A stretch of 21,138 nt of DNA from JANNWF01 sp052390415 (lineage in GTDB: Bacteria; Pseudomonadota; Gammaproteobacteria; Xanthomonadales; Xanthomonadaceae). Position numbers and translations under genes: made by a program. Position 1 is the first letter of the stretch. The number at the start of each line of letters is the position of its first letter. The notes under the pieces are model-generated. The model saw nothing but the letters and a program-made list of their open reading frames with translations. It made no database searches and had not been told where the DNA came from. The stretch spans positions 1 to 21,138 of the forward strand of contig JBQTGY010000071.1 of the NCBI GenBank assembly GCA_052390415.1. Reading direction: 5' to 3'. Positions 13,936 through 21,138 of this stretch are shown piece after piece.

Positions 13936-15201
13936 TCAGACGCAGGACCAGCGCGACTCGGCGCACTCGGCCATCAGGCGGCGCAGTTCGGTCGCCTTGC
14001 GGAACAATTCGGGACGCTTGAGCGCGGTCAGATGCCCTTCGGCGCGCACGTAGTCACCGCCCTGGAAATGCGCATAGGCCAGCGCATAACGCAGGTCTTC
14101 GTCATTCAAGAGACCCACGCGGTACAACGCGTTTTCCATGCCGGCAACTTCGTCGTAGCGCTTGAGCTCGACCAACAGACCGAGCCGTTGCTTGAGCTTC
14201 TTTGCCGACTCCGGCACCCGCGCATTGATGCTCAGCGCGCGCGAGGGATGACCGGCGCGGCGGAACAGTTCCGCAGCTTCGCCCAACAAGGTGGGATCGC
14301 GCTCGGCTTGCTGCATCAGCAATTCGGCGGCAGCGAGTGGATCGCCGCGCTCCAGCCACGTTTGCGCCAAGGCTTTGACGATGTTGCCGTCGGCCGGATG
14401 TTTGAGTCTGGCGGCTTCGAGAAAAGCCAGCGCTTCATCGAAACTTCTGGCACGTCGCAGAGCGGTGCCGATGGCAACAAAATCTTCTGGCTTGCCGGCG
14501 ACGCGGCTCAAGTAATTGCGACCCAGCGTCGAGGCTTCCTGATACAGCCCGATTTCGATCAGGTAAAAGACTTGTCGGCGTTGAAAGCTGGTGTTGTCGG
14601 GAAACCGCGCTGAGGCTTGACCCAAGGTGTTCAGCGCAACTTGCTTTTGACCGAGCATCCACTGCGCATGCGAGCGCATCAACCACGCGCTGGCCAAGCC
14701 GTTGACCGCATCGCCAGCGTCGTCGATCGCTTTAATGGCATCGGCGAAGCGCTCCAGACCAAACCACGCCTGCGCGCGATATAGATGAATCAGAGGATCG
14801 GTTTGCCCGGCCTTGATCGCATCGGCAAACGCATTGCCGGCGGTTTCCAGCTGTTGCTGCTCCAGCGCGACCATGCCGCGCACGGTGTGGTACTTGATGG
14901 CGTCGAGGTCTTCGGCCTTGGGGTCGACGTTTTTCAGGGCTTCCGCTGCGCGTGCATATTCGCCGTCACGGACCAGGACGACCGCCAATTCAACGTAGTC
15001 GACCTCGGCGCTGGGATCGGTTTTGGCCGACACGGATAACGCCGTCAGACACAACAACATCACCAACGAGAACATCAGCTTTTGTGGGAGCGGCGGCAGC
15101 CGCGATGTTTTTGAGCGAGCCGACAGAAGCATCGCGGCTGCCGCCGCTCCCACCGCGGTTTTGGGCTGAACGCGAGATCTGGAAATCTTCATGCTGCTCA
15201 T
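13936..15201 (-). CDS. Periplasmic TPR protein of the TonB2 system (TtpA-like), REP element in its signal region
   Basis: This is a 421-residue protein built of tetratricopeptide repeats (for example ELAVVLVRDGEYARAAEALK, HLYRAQAWFGLERFADAIKA, AWLMRSHAQWMLGQKQVALN). The start ATG overlaps the tonB stop as ATGA, implying translational coupling. The N-terminus is odd. A short basic start (MSSMKISRSRVQPK) is followed by about 26 residues (TAVGAAAAAMLL...SRLPPLPQ) encoded by a 70-bp palindrome, and only then by the hydrophobic signal core MFSLVMLLCLTALSVSAK (about 43-60). An internal start at ATG 15075 would skip the insert but has no ribosome site. In Vibrio TonB2 clusters a TPR protein holds the same place. 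It probably assists the receptor-TonB contact or complex assembly (inference). Confidence 0.85.
   Translation of the reverse strand: MSSMKISRSRVQPKTAVGAAAAAMLLSARSKTSRLPPLPQKLMFSLVMLLCLTALSVSAKTDPSAEVDYVELAVVLVRDGEYARAAEALKNVDPKAEDLDAIKYHTVRGMVALEQQQLETAGNAFADAIKAGQTDPLIHLYRAQAWFGLERFADAIKAIDDAGDAVNGLASAWLMRSHAQWMLGQKQVALNTLGQASARFPDNTSFQRRQVFYLIEIGLYQEASTLGRNYLSRVAGKPEDFVAIGTALRRARSFDEALAFLEAARLKHPADGNIVKALAQTWLERGDPLAAAELLMQQAERDPTLLGEAAELFRRAGHPSRALSINARVPESAKKLKQRLGLLVELKRYDEVAGMENALYRVGLLNDEDLRYALAYAHFQGGDYVRAEGHLTALKRPELFRKATELRRLMAECAESRWSCV
15084..15153. repeat. REP-like palindrome with perfect 23-bp arms, inside a coding sequence
   Basis: The left arm 15084-15106 starts GTGGGAGCGGCGGCAGCC and the right arm 15131-15153 is its exact reverse complement; 24 bases separate them. 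GTGGGAGCGGC-type palindromes are common intergenic REP elements in Xanthomonadales and pseudomonads. This one lies in frame in the 5' part of the TPR gene, only 48 bases from its start codon. No second copy was seen in the window. Confidence 0.85.
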
Positions 15202-15830
15202 GACAGATCAAACCGCACGCGCTGCGTCGCCCACACGCGCACGTTTTCGCCGCGATAGCTGGCCGGCTCAAAGGTCCAGGTCTGCACACCGGCCACCGCG
15301 ACTTCATCGAACACGCCGGCCGGTTGCGATTCCAGCACTTTGACTTTTTCGACCTGACCGGTCGGCCCGATCAGCACACTGAGCAACACGTAGCCGGTCA
15401 CGCCGGTGGCTTTGGCGCGCGGTGGATAACGCATCGGTGTTTGCACGACGGGACGCGGCTGCACGTCGACGCTGTCGTCGGTCATCACCACGTCCTTGCC
15501 CTCGCCCAGCAAGCTGGTGCCGATGTCGAGTTCGCTGGAATCAAATGTCGGCAGACCAAAGCTCAAACCGGCGAGGCCGGAGTCGATGCCCAGGATCGGC
15601 GTTGGCGCGGTACGCGCGGGTTTGCGCTTGACCGGCTCAGGCTTGCGTACTTGATCCTGCTGCGGCGGCTTTTCTTTCTTGATGACTTCGATGCTGGAAA
15701 ACGCCTGTCCATCGCCCTCGTCCGGACGCGCCAGCTGCGAGTTCATCGATACGATCATGGTCATCACCGCGGCCAAGCCAATCAGCGCGCTGACCGCTCC
15801 GACGATGCGAGGCTGGCGGAGAACGAGCAC
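15198..15830 (-). CDS. tonB: TonB energy-transducing protein (TonB2 type)
   Basis: This is a 210-residue protein with one N-terminal transmembrane helix (about 8-29, IVGAVSALIGLAAVMTMIVS), a short Pro/Lys linker (KKEKPPQQDQVRKPEPVKRK, about 51-70) and a C-terminal TonB domain (about 128-209). That domain has RYPPRAKATGVTGYVLLSVL, GPTGQVEKVKVLES and WTFEPASYRG. The compact linker and length match TonB2-type proteins rather than long E. coli-type TonB. It spans the periplasm and transfers energy from the ExbB/ExbD motor to the receptor encoded downstream. It begins seven bases after exbD and overlaps the TPR gene by four bases. Confidence 0.93.
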   Translation of the reverse strand: MLVLRQPRIVGAVSALIGLAAVMTMIVSMNSQLARPDEGDGQAFSSIEVIKKEKPPQQDQVRKPEPVKRKPARTAPTPILGIDSGLAGLSFGLPTFDSSELDIGTSLLGEGKDVVMTDDSVDVQPRPVVQTPMRYPPRAKATGVTGYVLLSVLIGPTGQVEKVKVLESQPAGVFDEVAVAGVQTWTFEPASYRGENVRVWATQRVRFDLS

Positions 15831-15836
15831 GACGAC

Positions 15837-16250
15837 TTAGCCCTCGCCCGCTTCGGCGACGGTGGCGACACCCACATCTTCGGCACCGGCCAAGCGCGCC
15901 GCATCGACCACATCAATGAGCTTTTGCGACGGCACCTGGGCATCGGTCACCACCAACACCGACTTGGTTGTCATGCCCTTCAGCAGATCGCGCACGCGAC
16001 TCTGGATCACCCAGGTGCGGATGGGCTCGCCTTCCAGATACGTCTCGCCTTGCTTGTCGATGTACAGGCGCACGGCCTTGGTCGAGGCGACCGACTGGCT
16101 TTGCGCGCCGGGCCGGTTGATGTCGATCTTCATGTCCTTGGTGAAGGTCGTGGAGACCATGAAGAAGATCAGCAGGATGAAGGTCATGTCGATCATCGAG
16201 GTGAGATCGACGGTCTGATCGGAGTTGTCGCGAATTCGGCGGCGCAGCAT
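15837..16250 (-). CDS. exbD: ExbD-type proton-motor subunit
   Basis: This is a 137-residue protein with a short cytoplasmic start (MLRRRIRDNSDQTVDL), one transmembrane helix (about 18-36, SMIDMTFILLIFFMVSTTF) carrying the conserved membrane Asp21, and a periplasmic domain ending VVDAARLAGAEDVGVATVAE. It works in a pentamer of ExbB as the proton-driven rotor that energises TonB. It starts three bases after the exbB stop and is followed by tonB after six bases, so the three form one translational block. Confidence 0.95.
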   Translation of the reverse strand: MLRRRIRDNSDQTVDLTSMIDMTFILLIFFMVSTTFTKDMKIDINRPGAQSQSVASTKAVRLYIDKQGETYLEGEPIRTWVIQSRVRDLLKGMTTKSVLVVTDAQVPSQKLIDVVDAARLAGAEDVGVATVAEAGEG

Positions 16251-16253
16251 GGT

Positions 16254-16883
16254 TTATTCCTTGGCGTCCGCGTGGTTGGCGGCGGGCGCGGTCAGCAGAT
16301 CCTTGATCTGCGCGAGGTCGCGTTCGATCTGGTTTTGGCGTCGATCCAGCAGCGACTTGATGATCACGCCGGGCACGGCGATGACCAGACCCATCTGGGT
16401 GGTGAACAGCGCGGTGGCGATGCCGCCAGCGATGCCGCCGGTCTGCGAGAACAGGGTCATGTCGCCGAGTGATTCGAAGGTCTCGATCATTCCCGACACC
16501 GTGCCCAGCAAGCCCAGCAAGGGCGCGATGGCGACCATCGAGGTGACCAGACTGCGATAGCCGCGAATGCCGGTCTCGTAATCACCGAAAGCCTCGTCCA
16601 GCAGGCGGCGCAGGTTGATGGGCTTTGCCGCGCGAATGGCAAGGCCACGCACGATGGCATCGTCGACGATGCCATTCGGTGGCTTGGCGCGACCTTGCTC
16701 GCGTTTGCGCAACAACACGCGGACGTTCTTCTTGCTGCCGCGCCCCAGCACCACCCAGCGCGCACCGATCGCGTACCACAGCACCAGGGTGACCAGAACC
16801 AGCGGAAACATGACGTAGCCACCGGCGTCGATATAGCCGGTGAATGCGTCCAGCAAACTGCTGCTGTCGGCGGTGAGTGCCAT
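16254..16883 (-). CDS. exbB: ExbB-type proton channel (TonB2 system)
   Basis: This is a 209-residue inner-membrane protein of the MotA/TolQ/ExbB family. TM1 is about 22-44 (YVMFPLVLVTLVLWYAIGARW). A long cytoplasmic part follows with LRRLLDEAFGDYETGIRGYR, then TM2 (SLVTSMVAIAPLLGLLGTVS) with the PLLGLLGTVxGMIETF hallmark. TM3 lies around GGIATALFTTQMGLVIAVPG. It forms the stator of the TonB motor with ExbD. It is separated by 28 bases from the larger ExbB-like gene upstream, so the operon carries two ExbB-family proteins, as in Vibrio TonB2 clusters. Confidence 0.95.
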   Translation of the reverse strand: MALTADSSSLLDAFTGYIDAGGYVMFPLVLVTLVLWYAIGARWVVLGRGSKKNVRVLLRKREQGRAKPPNGIVDDAIVRGLAIRAAKPINLRRLLDEAFGDYETGIRGYRSLVTSMVAIAPLLGLLGTVSGMIETFESLGDMTLFSQTGGIAGGIATALFTTQMGLVIAVPGVIIKSLLDRRQNQIERDLAQIKDLLTAPAANHADAKE

Positions 16884-16911
16884 GGTGGTGGTCGCTACGG
16901 TCCGACGACGA

Positions 16912-18399
16912 TCAGTTGGCGGCGCGCGGAGCGACGTTGCCGGTGTACAGATTGATGGCGCGCAGCGCGGCCTTCTCCATGTCGTCCTTGATGCTGTCGG
17001 CCCAGCCGTTCAACAGATTGCCGAACAGCAGGCACGGAATCGCCACGATCAAGCCAATCTCGGTGGTGACCAGCGCCACCGCGATGCCGCCGGACAGCAG
17101 CTTGGGATCAGAGGTACCAAACTCGGTAATGACATCAAAGGTCTGGATCATGCCGGTGACGGTGCCGAGCAAGCCCAGCAGCGGTGCGACGGCCGCGACC
17201 ATGATGATGACGCTGCCGAAGCGGCTCAAATGCGTCGACTCGTGCAGGATCGACTCCGACACCACGTCTTCCAGATGCTCGCGCTCGCTGCGGTCGAGTT
17301 GGTTGTCACCCAAGGCCTGTTGAATCGCTCGCAAGGCCGAAGTCACCACGCGCGCGGCCGAGCCCTTGAAGCGCTTGGCGGCGGCGATCGCATCATCGAT
17401 GCGATTGGCCTGCATGGCCGGGCCGACGGCATCGAGAATCTGGCCGATGCTGGCGCTGGCGCGGTGCAGAAAAATCCAGCGCAGCACCACCAGCACCATC
17501 GCGAACAGGCCGAGCAGCAGGGTCAGGTAACCGATGGTGCCGCCCTTTTGCACTTCCGCCCATACCGTTTTTGGCACCGGCTCGGCGATGGCCAGGTTGG
17601 GGTTTTCAAACACAAAGGCCTTCAGCACGGCGGGTGTCTTGCCCGCATCCAGCGCCGCCGCGCTGTCTTCACTGGGCACCGACCACAAGCGAAACGCGCC
17701 ACCGCCGACCGGAGCCAAGGCGCCACTGCCTGCCGGGCTAACACCGAACGCGGCGATGTTGCCGTAGCGGATCACCGTACCCGTGACCTCAGTCCCGTCG
17801 GCAAGAAAAAAGCTGCCGGCGTCCTTTTGCACGGTTGCAAATCGTGCCAGCACAGAAATCGCGGAGCCGAACAGCGTCTGCACTTTGGCGGCGTCGTCGA
17901 GTGCGGCGAATTCGTCGCTGGCGGCGCTCTTGTCGCCGAACGATTCCAAGGTCGCGCGCGCTTGCTCGAAGGTGGCACCGAGCAGATCGCTGTTGTCGGC
18001 ATTGGCCAACGCCAATTGGTCAGCCCGCAGCACGGCAGCAGTCGCGGATTCGGCTTCAGACTGCATCGACAGAGCGCGGCCTTCCAGCGCTGAGACTTCG
18101 CCTTCGAGGCGCGCGCGGTCGCTTTGCAGACGTGATTTGACCTCGGCCAGACGCGCTTGCAACTCGCGCTTCTGCGCTTCGAGGAAAGCAAACTCCTTGC
18201 GATAGGCGTCGTCGAGATTGATTGCCGGCACAGGTGCCGCAGCTGGCGCGGGTGCACTGGTTGGCGCAGTGGCAGCAGGCGTCGCCGCGCTGGACTTGGC
18301 TGCTGTCGTGGGCTTGCTCGCTGGCGGAGGTGTCTGCGCATGAACCGCCACAGTCAGCAGCAATGCGGTCGCCAACACGGTACGCATCAGGGCCTTCAT
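16912..18399 (-). CDS. TtpC-like large ExbB-family protein with periplasmic coiled coil
   Basis: This 495-residue protein has a signal peptide (1-21, ending VHAQ), an Ala/Pro/Thr-rich linker (22-60), a periplasmic coiled coil (about 64-130) and a beta-rich domain (about 170-280). A C-terminal ExbB-type module carries TM1 (288-311), TM2 (395-420, with APLLGLLGTVTGMIQTF) and TM3 (436-462, LLSGGIAVALVTTEIGLIVA). This layout matches TtpC of Vibrio TonB2 systems, a fourth component needed with ExbB2, ExbD2 and TonB2. It overlaps the DUF3450 gene by ATGA. The coiled coil probably reaches across the periplasm to the partner encoded just upstream. Confidence 0.9.
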   Translation of the reverse strand: MKALMRTVLATALLLTVAVHAQTPPPASKPTTAAKSSAATPAATAPTSAPAPAAAPVPAINLDDAYRKEFAFLEAQKRELQARLAEVKSRLQSDRARLEGEVSALEGRALSMQSEAESATAAVLRADQLALANADNSDLLGATFEQARATLESFGDKSAASDEFAALDDAAKVQTLFGSAISVLARFATVQKDAGSFFLADGTEVTGTVIRYGNIAAFGVSPAGSGALAPVGGGAFRLWSVPSEDSAAALDAGKTPAVLKAFVFENPNLAIAEPVPKTVWAEVQKGGTIGYLTLLLGLFAMVLVVLRWIFLHRASASIGQILDAVGPAMQANRIDDAIAAAKRFKGSAARVVTSALRAIQQALGDNQLDRSEREHLEDVVSESILHESTHLSRFGSVIIMVAAVAPLLGLLGTVTGMIQTFDVITEFGTSDPKLLSGGIAVALVTTEIGLIVAIPCLLFGNLLNGWADSIKDDMEKAALRAINLYTGNVAPRAAN

Positions 18400-19172
18400 T
18401 GCACGCCTCCGGCAACCAGCGGCAGTTCGAAATAGCCACTGCGAATCTGTTTGCCCAAGGCGTCAAATACCGCGGCGATGCGCAGCTTCGTGTCCTTGTC
18501 GGTGGCCTCGACAAAGCTCCAGCCACTCGCAGCTCGCTGCGCCTGGCCCAGACGGCCGTCTTGAGTGCGGAAGTACAAGGCCATGCTGCCGAGCTTGGCG
18601 ACATCTGCCAGCACGCGCTCACTGCCCAAGGCAATCGTCTGGGAATGCATGCTGTTTTCGCGGGTCAGGCGAAACTCATCTTCAAAGAAGGCCCACAGAC
18701 GATTGACCCCGCGCGAGGCACTGAGCGTGCCGTTCTGCAATTGACTGCGGAAGCCTTCCAGTTCGGCCAAGCGCTCTTCGACCTTGAACGGCAAGCCGGC
18801 GCTGATTTGAGTCGACAAGGCACTGATCGAATCCATGAGCAACGGCGTCAGCGCGTCGCCACTGGCCCCGGCTTCCATGGCGCGTGCTTCCGCATCGGCC
18901 AGCTTGGTTTGCGCCTCGCGCACCAGCAGGCCTTGGCGGTCGACGCTGGCGGCCAATTCGGCGCGCTGCGCATTGAGTCCAGCCAGTACGCTGCGCTGTT
19001 CTTCTCGCAACAAGCCGAGATCGTTATTGAGCTGTTCGACTTCGCCGCGCAGGGCGATCAAGCGTTCGGTCAGCGGATCGTCGGCCGCCTGCAACGGCGC
19101 GACACCCATCGCCAACGCAAGGCAAACACCAAGGCGAGCCGCGCGCAGTCGGCGTGGCGAGAAACTGGACAT
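18396..19172 (-). CDS. DUF3450 periplasmic coiled-coil protein (TtpB-like), first gene of the TonB2 operon
   Basis: This is a 258-residue exported protein. The signal peptide is about 1-29 (RLGVCLALAMGVAPLQAAD). A coiled-coil region follows (about 32-95, EVEQLNNDLGLLREEQRSVL), then LPFKVEERLAELEGFRSQLQ, EDEFRLTREN and LGSMALYFRTQDG, which fit the DUF3450 family as I know it. The ATG has GGAG seven bases upstream. The first position in the operon agrees with VC1548-type genes ahead of ttpC in Vibrio. The periplasmic coiled coil may pair with that of the TtpC-like protein. A pair of PhoB-box-like heptamers lies about 61 bases before the start codon. Confidence 0.85.
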   Translation of the reverse strand: MSSFSPRRLRAARLGVCLALAMGVAPLQAADDPLTERLIALRGEVEQLNNDLGLLREEQRSVLAGLNAQRAELAASVDRQGLLVREAQTKLADAEARAMEAGASGDALTPLLMDSISALSTQISAGLPFKVEERLAELEGFRSQLQNGTLSASRGVNRLWAFFEDEFRLTRENSMHSQTIALGSERVLADVAKLGSMALYFRTQDGRLGQAQRAASGWSFVEATDKDTKLRIAAVFDALGKQIRSGYFELPLVAGGVQ

Positions 19173-19233
19173 CGATACGCTCCGGAAGTCATCGGCTGCC
19201 GCATTCGGCAGCCGGAGGGGTCCGTCAAAGCGT

Positions 19234-19262
19234 ATGACTGCGGGATTGCGGTTTTATGACAG
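19234..19262 (-). promoter_or_regulatory. PhoB-box-like heptamer pair upstream of the TonB2 operon
   Basis: On the minus strand CTGTCAT (19262-19256) followed by AAAA, and CAGTCAT (19240-19234), lie exactly 22 bases apart with a degenerate middle heptamer CCGCAAT. This gives three units at 11-base steps. The first half, CTGTCATAAA, matches the classical PhoB half-site. The same spacing occurs at 10726-10754 ahead of the beta-helix gene. Binding is inferred. Confidence 0.55.
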
Positions 19263-19299
19263 CGCGGCGGGCACGTGTTGCATGCCGCCCGAAGCGGAC

Positions 19300-19330
19300 A
19301 AAAAAAGAGGGCGCCCTTGCGGGCACCCTC
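19300..19330 (-). terminator. Intrinsic terminator of the FAS1 gene
   Basis: On the minus strand GAGGGTGCCC and GGGCGCCCTC form a ten-bp stem (one T-G wobble) closed by a GCAA tetraloop and followed by seven T. It lies 27 bases past the stop of the FAS1 gene and just ahead of the TonB2 operon promoter region, so it separates the two units. Confidence 0.93.
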
Positions 19331-19357
19331 CGGTGTCGCGGCCGGTTGCTTCGTGGA

Positions 19358-19825
19358 TTACGGCAGGATCACGGTATCGATGACGTGGATGACGCCGTTG
19401 CTCGCCGCGATGTCGGTGGCGGTCACCGTCGCATTGTTCACCTTCACGCCTGCCGCGGTGTCGATGGTGATCGCCTTTCCATTCACCGTGTTCGCGGTCT
19501 TCAACTTGGTCACATCGGCCGCCAACACCTTGCCCGCGACCACGTGATAGGTGAGCACGGCGACCAACTGATCCTTGTTCTCCGGCTTGAGCAAGCTTTC
19601 CACCGTGCCCGCGGGCAACTTGGCAAAAGCCGCGTTGGTTGGCGCAAACACGGTGAACGGGCCGGCGCCGGACAAGGTCTCGGCCAGATTCGCGGCCTTG
19701 ATCGCCGTCACCAAGGTGGAAAAATCAGGATTGCCTGCGGCCACTTCGACCACGGTTTGCGCGCGGCCAACCATGGGCAGAGCGAGCAAGGCAGATGCAG
19801 CGATTGAGAGCAACAACTTGTTCAT
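19358..19825 (-). CDS. Secreted fasciclin (FAS1) domain protein
   Basis: This is a 155-residue protein from ATG 19825 with GGAG eight bases upstream. The signal peptide is about 1-23 (MNKLLLSIAASALLALPMVGRAQ). A single FAS1 domain fills the rest. It shows PDFSTLVTAIKAANLAETLS, the H1 motif GPFTVFAPTNAAFAKLP, the YHVV motif, TVNGKAITI and the closing GVIHVIDTVILP. FAS1 domains serve in adhesion or surface contact; bacterial single-domain forms are secreted or periplasmic and mostly uncharacterised. It is monocistronic, with a strong terminator. No link to the neighbouring TonB2 operon is evident apart from position. Confidence 0.95.
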   Translation of the reverse strand: MNKLLLSIAASALLALPMVGRAQTVVEVAAGNPDFSTLVTAIKAANLAETLSGAGPFTVFAPTNAAFAKLPAGTVESLLKPENKDQLVAVLTYHVVAGKVLAADVTKLKTANTVNGKAITIDTAAGVKVNNATVTATDIAASNGVIHVIDTVILP

Positions 19826-20084
19826 GAGCAAACTCCGTAAAGGTAGGTGTCGCAGCGGATGACGACGCGGCGGAGTTTGCGCAGTGAGCAGTGCAGGCCA
19901 AGTGCAGCGCGGGTGAAGCGCTATTTCATTCGTGTGATGTGCGAATCAAGCCCTGTTGCCATCGTCGTCACGCCAGCGCCTTCGAGCCAGCACGACAAGG
20001 ACGTTTTTCATTGACGCAGCAGTTGCCGCACGCCAGCGATCAGGCCACGCTTGAATGGCCTTGGGCGACGCTGACAGGACTGCG

Positions 20085-20897
20085 ATGACGAAGCAACCAC
20101 AGGAAAAGGTGAAGCTGGCGGACCCGACGTTGGTTTGGGCCTGGGGCAAGTCGCTGGGTGCGGCGACTTGGCCGACCCTGTGTGCGCTGGGGTTCGCGGT
20201 CTACGCCTTTTTCCCAGAGCGCTTTCCAACAGAGGCGGGGTTCTACCTGTGCCTGCTGATTCCGGCCGAGATTCCAGCGATTTTCATTGGTGTGGCTCAA
20301 GCCGCCGCGCTGGCAGAGCACACCCTGAAGGGACGCTTGAAAATGTTCTTTCTGATCGTGGGTGTCGCCGTGGTGTTGGTGGGAATTGCATTGGTCATGG
20401 AAACAGGCGTCAGCGATGTTTGGCAGCTGGCACCGGCGGCATTCTGGTTTCTGATCCCCTTCCTGATCGGCCTGGTGCCGAACAACGACGACCCGGCCTT
20501 GGTCAGTCGGCAGGCGGAGGCGGTGTTGGAAGACAAATTGCACCTGATCAGCTTGATCCCGCTCATGGTGATCGCTGCGGTGCTGGTGGCGATTGGCAGC
20601 GTGGTGCTGTCGATGCTGATTTCGCTGGCGATCGGCGTCGACCTGCTGGGCAAGATGACGGGATTCCTGGATACCGCCAACCCATCCTTGTTTGCCTTGT
20701 TTGGCAGCGCGTATTTGTTGCTCGGCGCGGTCAGCGCGGCCCACGTGCATCGCCCTGAGTTCCTGTTGCACCGCAAGGCCTTGCTCGACCGTCCGTGGAT
20801 CAACCGACTGAATCCGCAGAAAGTCACTCGCGAACGGCCCTCGTCACGCTACCGTGGGGCCAAAGGCACGCCAATGAGCAAGTCACGGCTGCCGTGA
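20085..20897 (+). CDS. Six-helix inner-membrane protein, unknown function
   Basis: This is a 270-residue protein from ATG 20085 with AGGA about six bases upstream; the frame stays open to 20055 but that start has no ribosome site. After a charged N-terminus (MTKQPQEKVKLADPTLVWAW) there are about six hydrophobic segments, including TLCALGFAVYAFF, LCLLIPAEIPAIFIGVAQAA, FFLIVGVAVVLVGIALVM, FWFLIPFLIGLVP and MVIAAVLVAIGSVVLSMLIS. The C-terminal tail is basic (RPWINRLNPQKVTRERPSSR). Loops hold PNNDDPALVSRQAEAVLEDK. I recognise no family or catalytic motif. It lies 149 bases before the probable argS start and is on the same strand. Confidence 0.8.
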   Translation: MTKQPQEKVKLADPTLVWAWGKSLGAATWPTLCALGFAVYAFFPERFPTEAGFYLCLLIPAEIPAIFIGVAQAAALAEHTLKGRLKMFFLIVGVAVVLVGIALVMETGVSDVWQLAPAAFWFLIPFLIGLVPNNDDPALVSRQAEAVLEDKLHLISLIPLMVIAAVLVAIGSVVLSMLISLAIGVDLLGKMTGFLDTANPSLFALFGSAYLLLGAVSAAHVHRPEFLLHRKALLDRPWINRLNPQKVTRERPSSRYRGAKGTPMSKSRLP

Positions 20898-21046
20898 CCG
20901 TTGCCAAGCGCCGGGCCCGACGAAGTCTCGCGAGCGGACTCACGGATCACCCGCCCAGCATCGTCAAACGGCTGCTGCGCCTCAGGCTTGCCACCGCCAA
21001 CCAGCCCGCAGGCTAAACTACGCGGCTAATAAACTGGGATGTTGCC

Positions 21047-21138
21047 GTGAAAGACCACCTCCGCGAACTCGTATTGCAGGCGCTGCTGGATCTGCGCCGG
21101 GCGGGCCGTCTGGATCTGGCCGAAGAGCCTGACTTCAG
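21047..21138 (+). CDS. argS: Arginyl-tRNA synthetase, N-terminal fragment cut by the window end
   Basis: Only 30 codons are visible from GTG 21047: MKDHLRELVLQALLDLRRAG, then RLDLAEEPDF. The pattern MKxxLRxLVxQALxxLRxxGxL...PDF agrees with the start of xanthomonad arginyl-tRNA synthetases, whose N-terminal domain recognises the tRNA D-loop. A TGGGA sequence stands 7-8 bases upstream. The catalytic HIGH and KMSKS motifs would lie outside the window, so the call rests on the N-terminal pattern alone. Confidence 0.7.
   Translation, partial: MKDHLRELVLQALLDLRRAGRLDLAEEPDF

Noticed and set aside
16840..18093. Long plus-strand ORF (417 codons) opposite the TtpC-like gene
   Set aside because: It is an antisense shadow in high-G+C DNA; the translation is His/Gln/Arg-rich with no fold, while the minus strand carries clear ExbB motifs.
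1..21138. CRISPR arrays, tRNA or rRNA genes
   Set aside because: No regularly spaced direct repeats of CRISPR length and no cloverleaf or rRNA-like stretch were seen on either strand.

Overview
The window is about 60% G+C bacterial DNA, and I infer a gammaproteobacterium of the Xanthomonadales/Lysobacterales (Rhodanobacteraceae-like). The grounds are the ArgS N-terminus at the right edge, a secreted protein with the WxNxxQxGRG...YDAAGNPVWV type of N-terminal domain, a GTGGGAGCGGC-type REP palindrome, and a TonB2-type energy-transducing operon. The species assignment cannot be tested from sequence alone.

Region 1 (1-8.6 kb) is an accessory peptide-export island. At its left edge lies a frameshifted scrap of an IS91-like transposase. 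A minus-strand group follows: a hydrophobic bacteriocin-like peptide with a double-glycine (GG) leader, a 40-residue one-helix ORF and a C39-peptidase ABC exporter. A small two-helix membrane ORF and a strong bidirectional terminator come next, then a stretch with no evident gene that ends in a 101-bp element with 15-bp terminal inverted repeats. Its right end overlaps the stop codon of a secreted SGNH hydrolase. An HlyD/CvaA-type adaptor follows. Divergent from it are three tiny genes, all too short or too oddly started to be found easily. Each encodes a peptide with a short GG-type leader. Two of these have cores made of uninterrupted X-Pro dipeptides (15 and 21 in a row) and the third is rich in Trp, Pro and Gly. 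The C39 exporter and HlyD adaptor are the natural machinery to cut these leaders and secrete the cores. This peptide family is the most likely undescribed system in the window.

Region 2 (8.8-19.3 kb) is a complete TonB2-like nutrient-uptake locus on the minus strand. In transcription order it has DUF3450 (TtpB-like), a TtpC-like large ExbB, ExbB, ExbD, TonB, a TPR protein, a TonB-dependent receptor with two N-terminal carboxypeptidase-regulatory-like domains, and a separately promoted secreted beta-helix protein. The genes overlap by ATGA or are closely spaced. Both promoter regions carry a pair of CTGTCA(T/C)-like heptamers exactly 22 bp apart, which resembles a PhoB box and suggests phosphate-starvation control (inference). 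A perfect 23-bp-arm REP palindrome lies in frame inside the signal-peptide region of the TPR gene.

Region 3 (19.3-21.1 kb) has a secreted FAS1 (fasciclin) protein with its own terminator, a six-helix membrane protein of unknown function, and the first 30 codons of a probable argS, cut by the window end.
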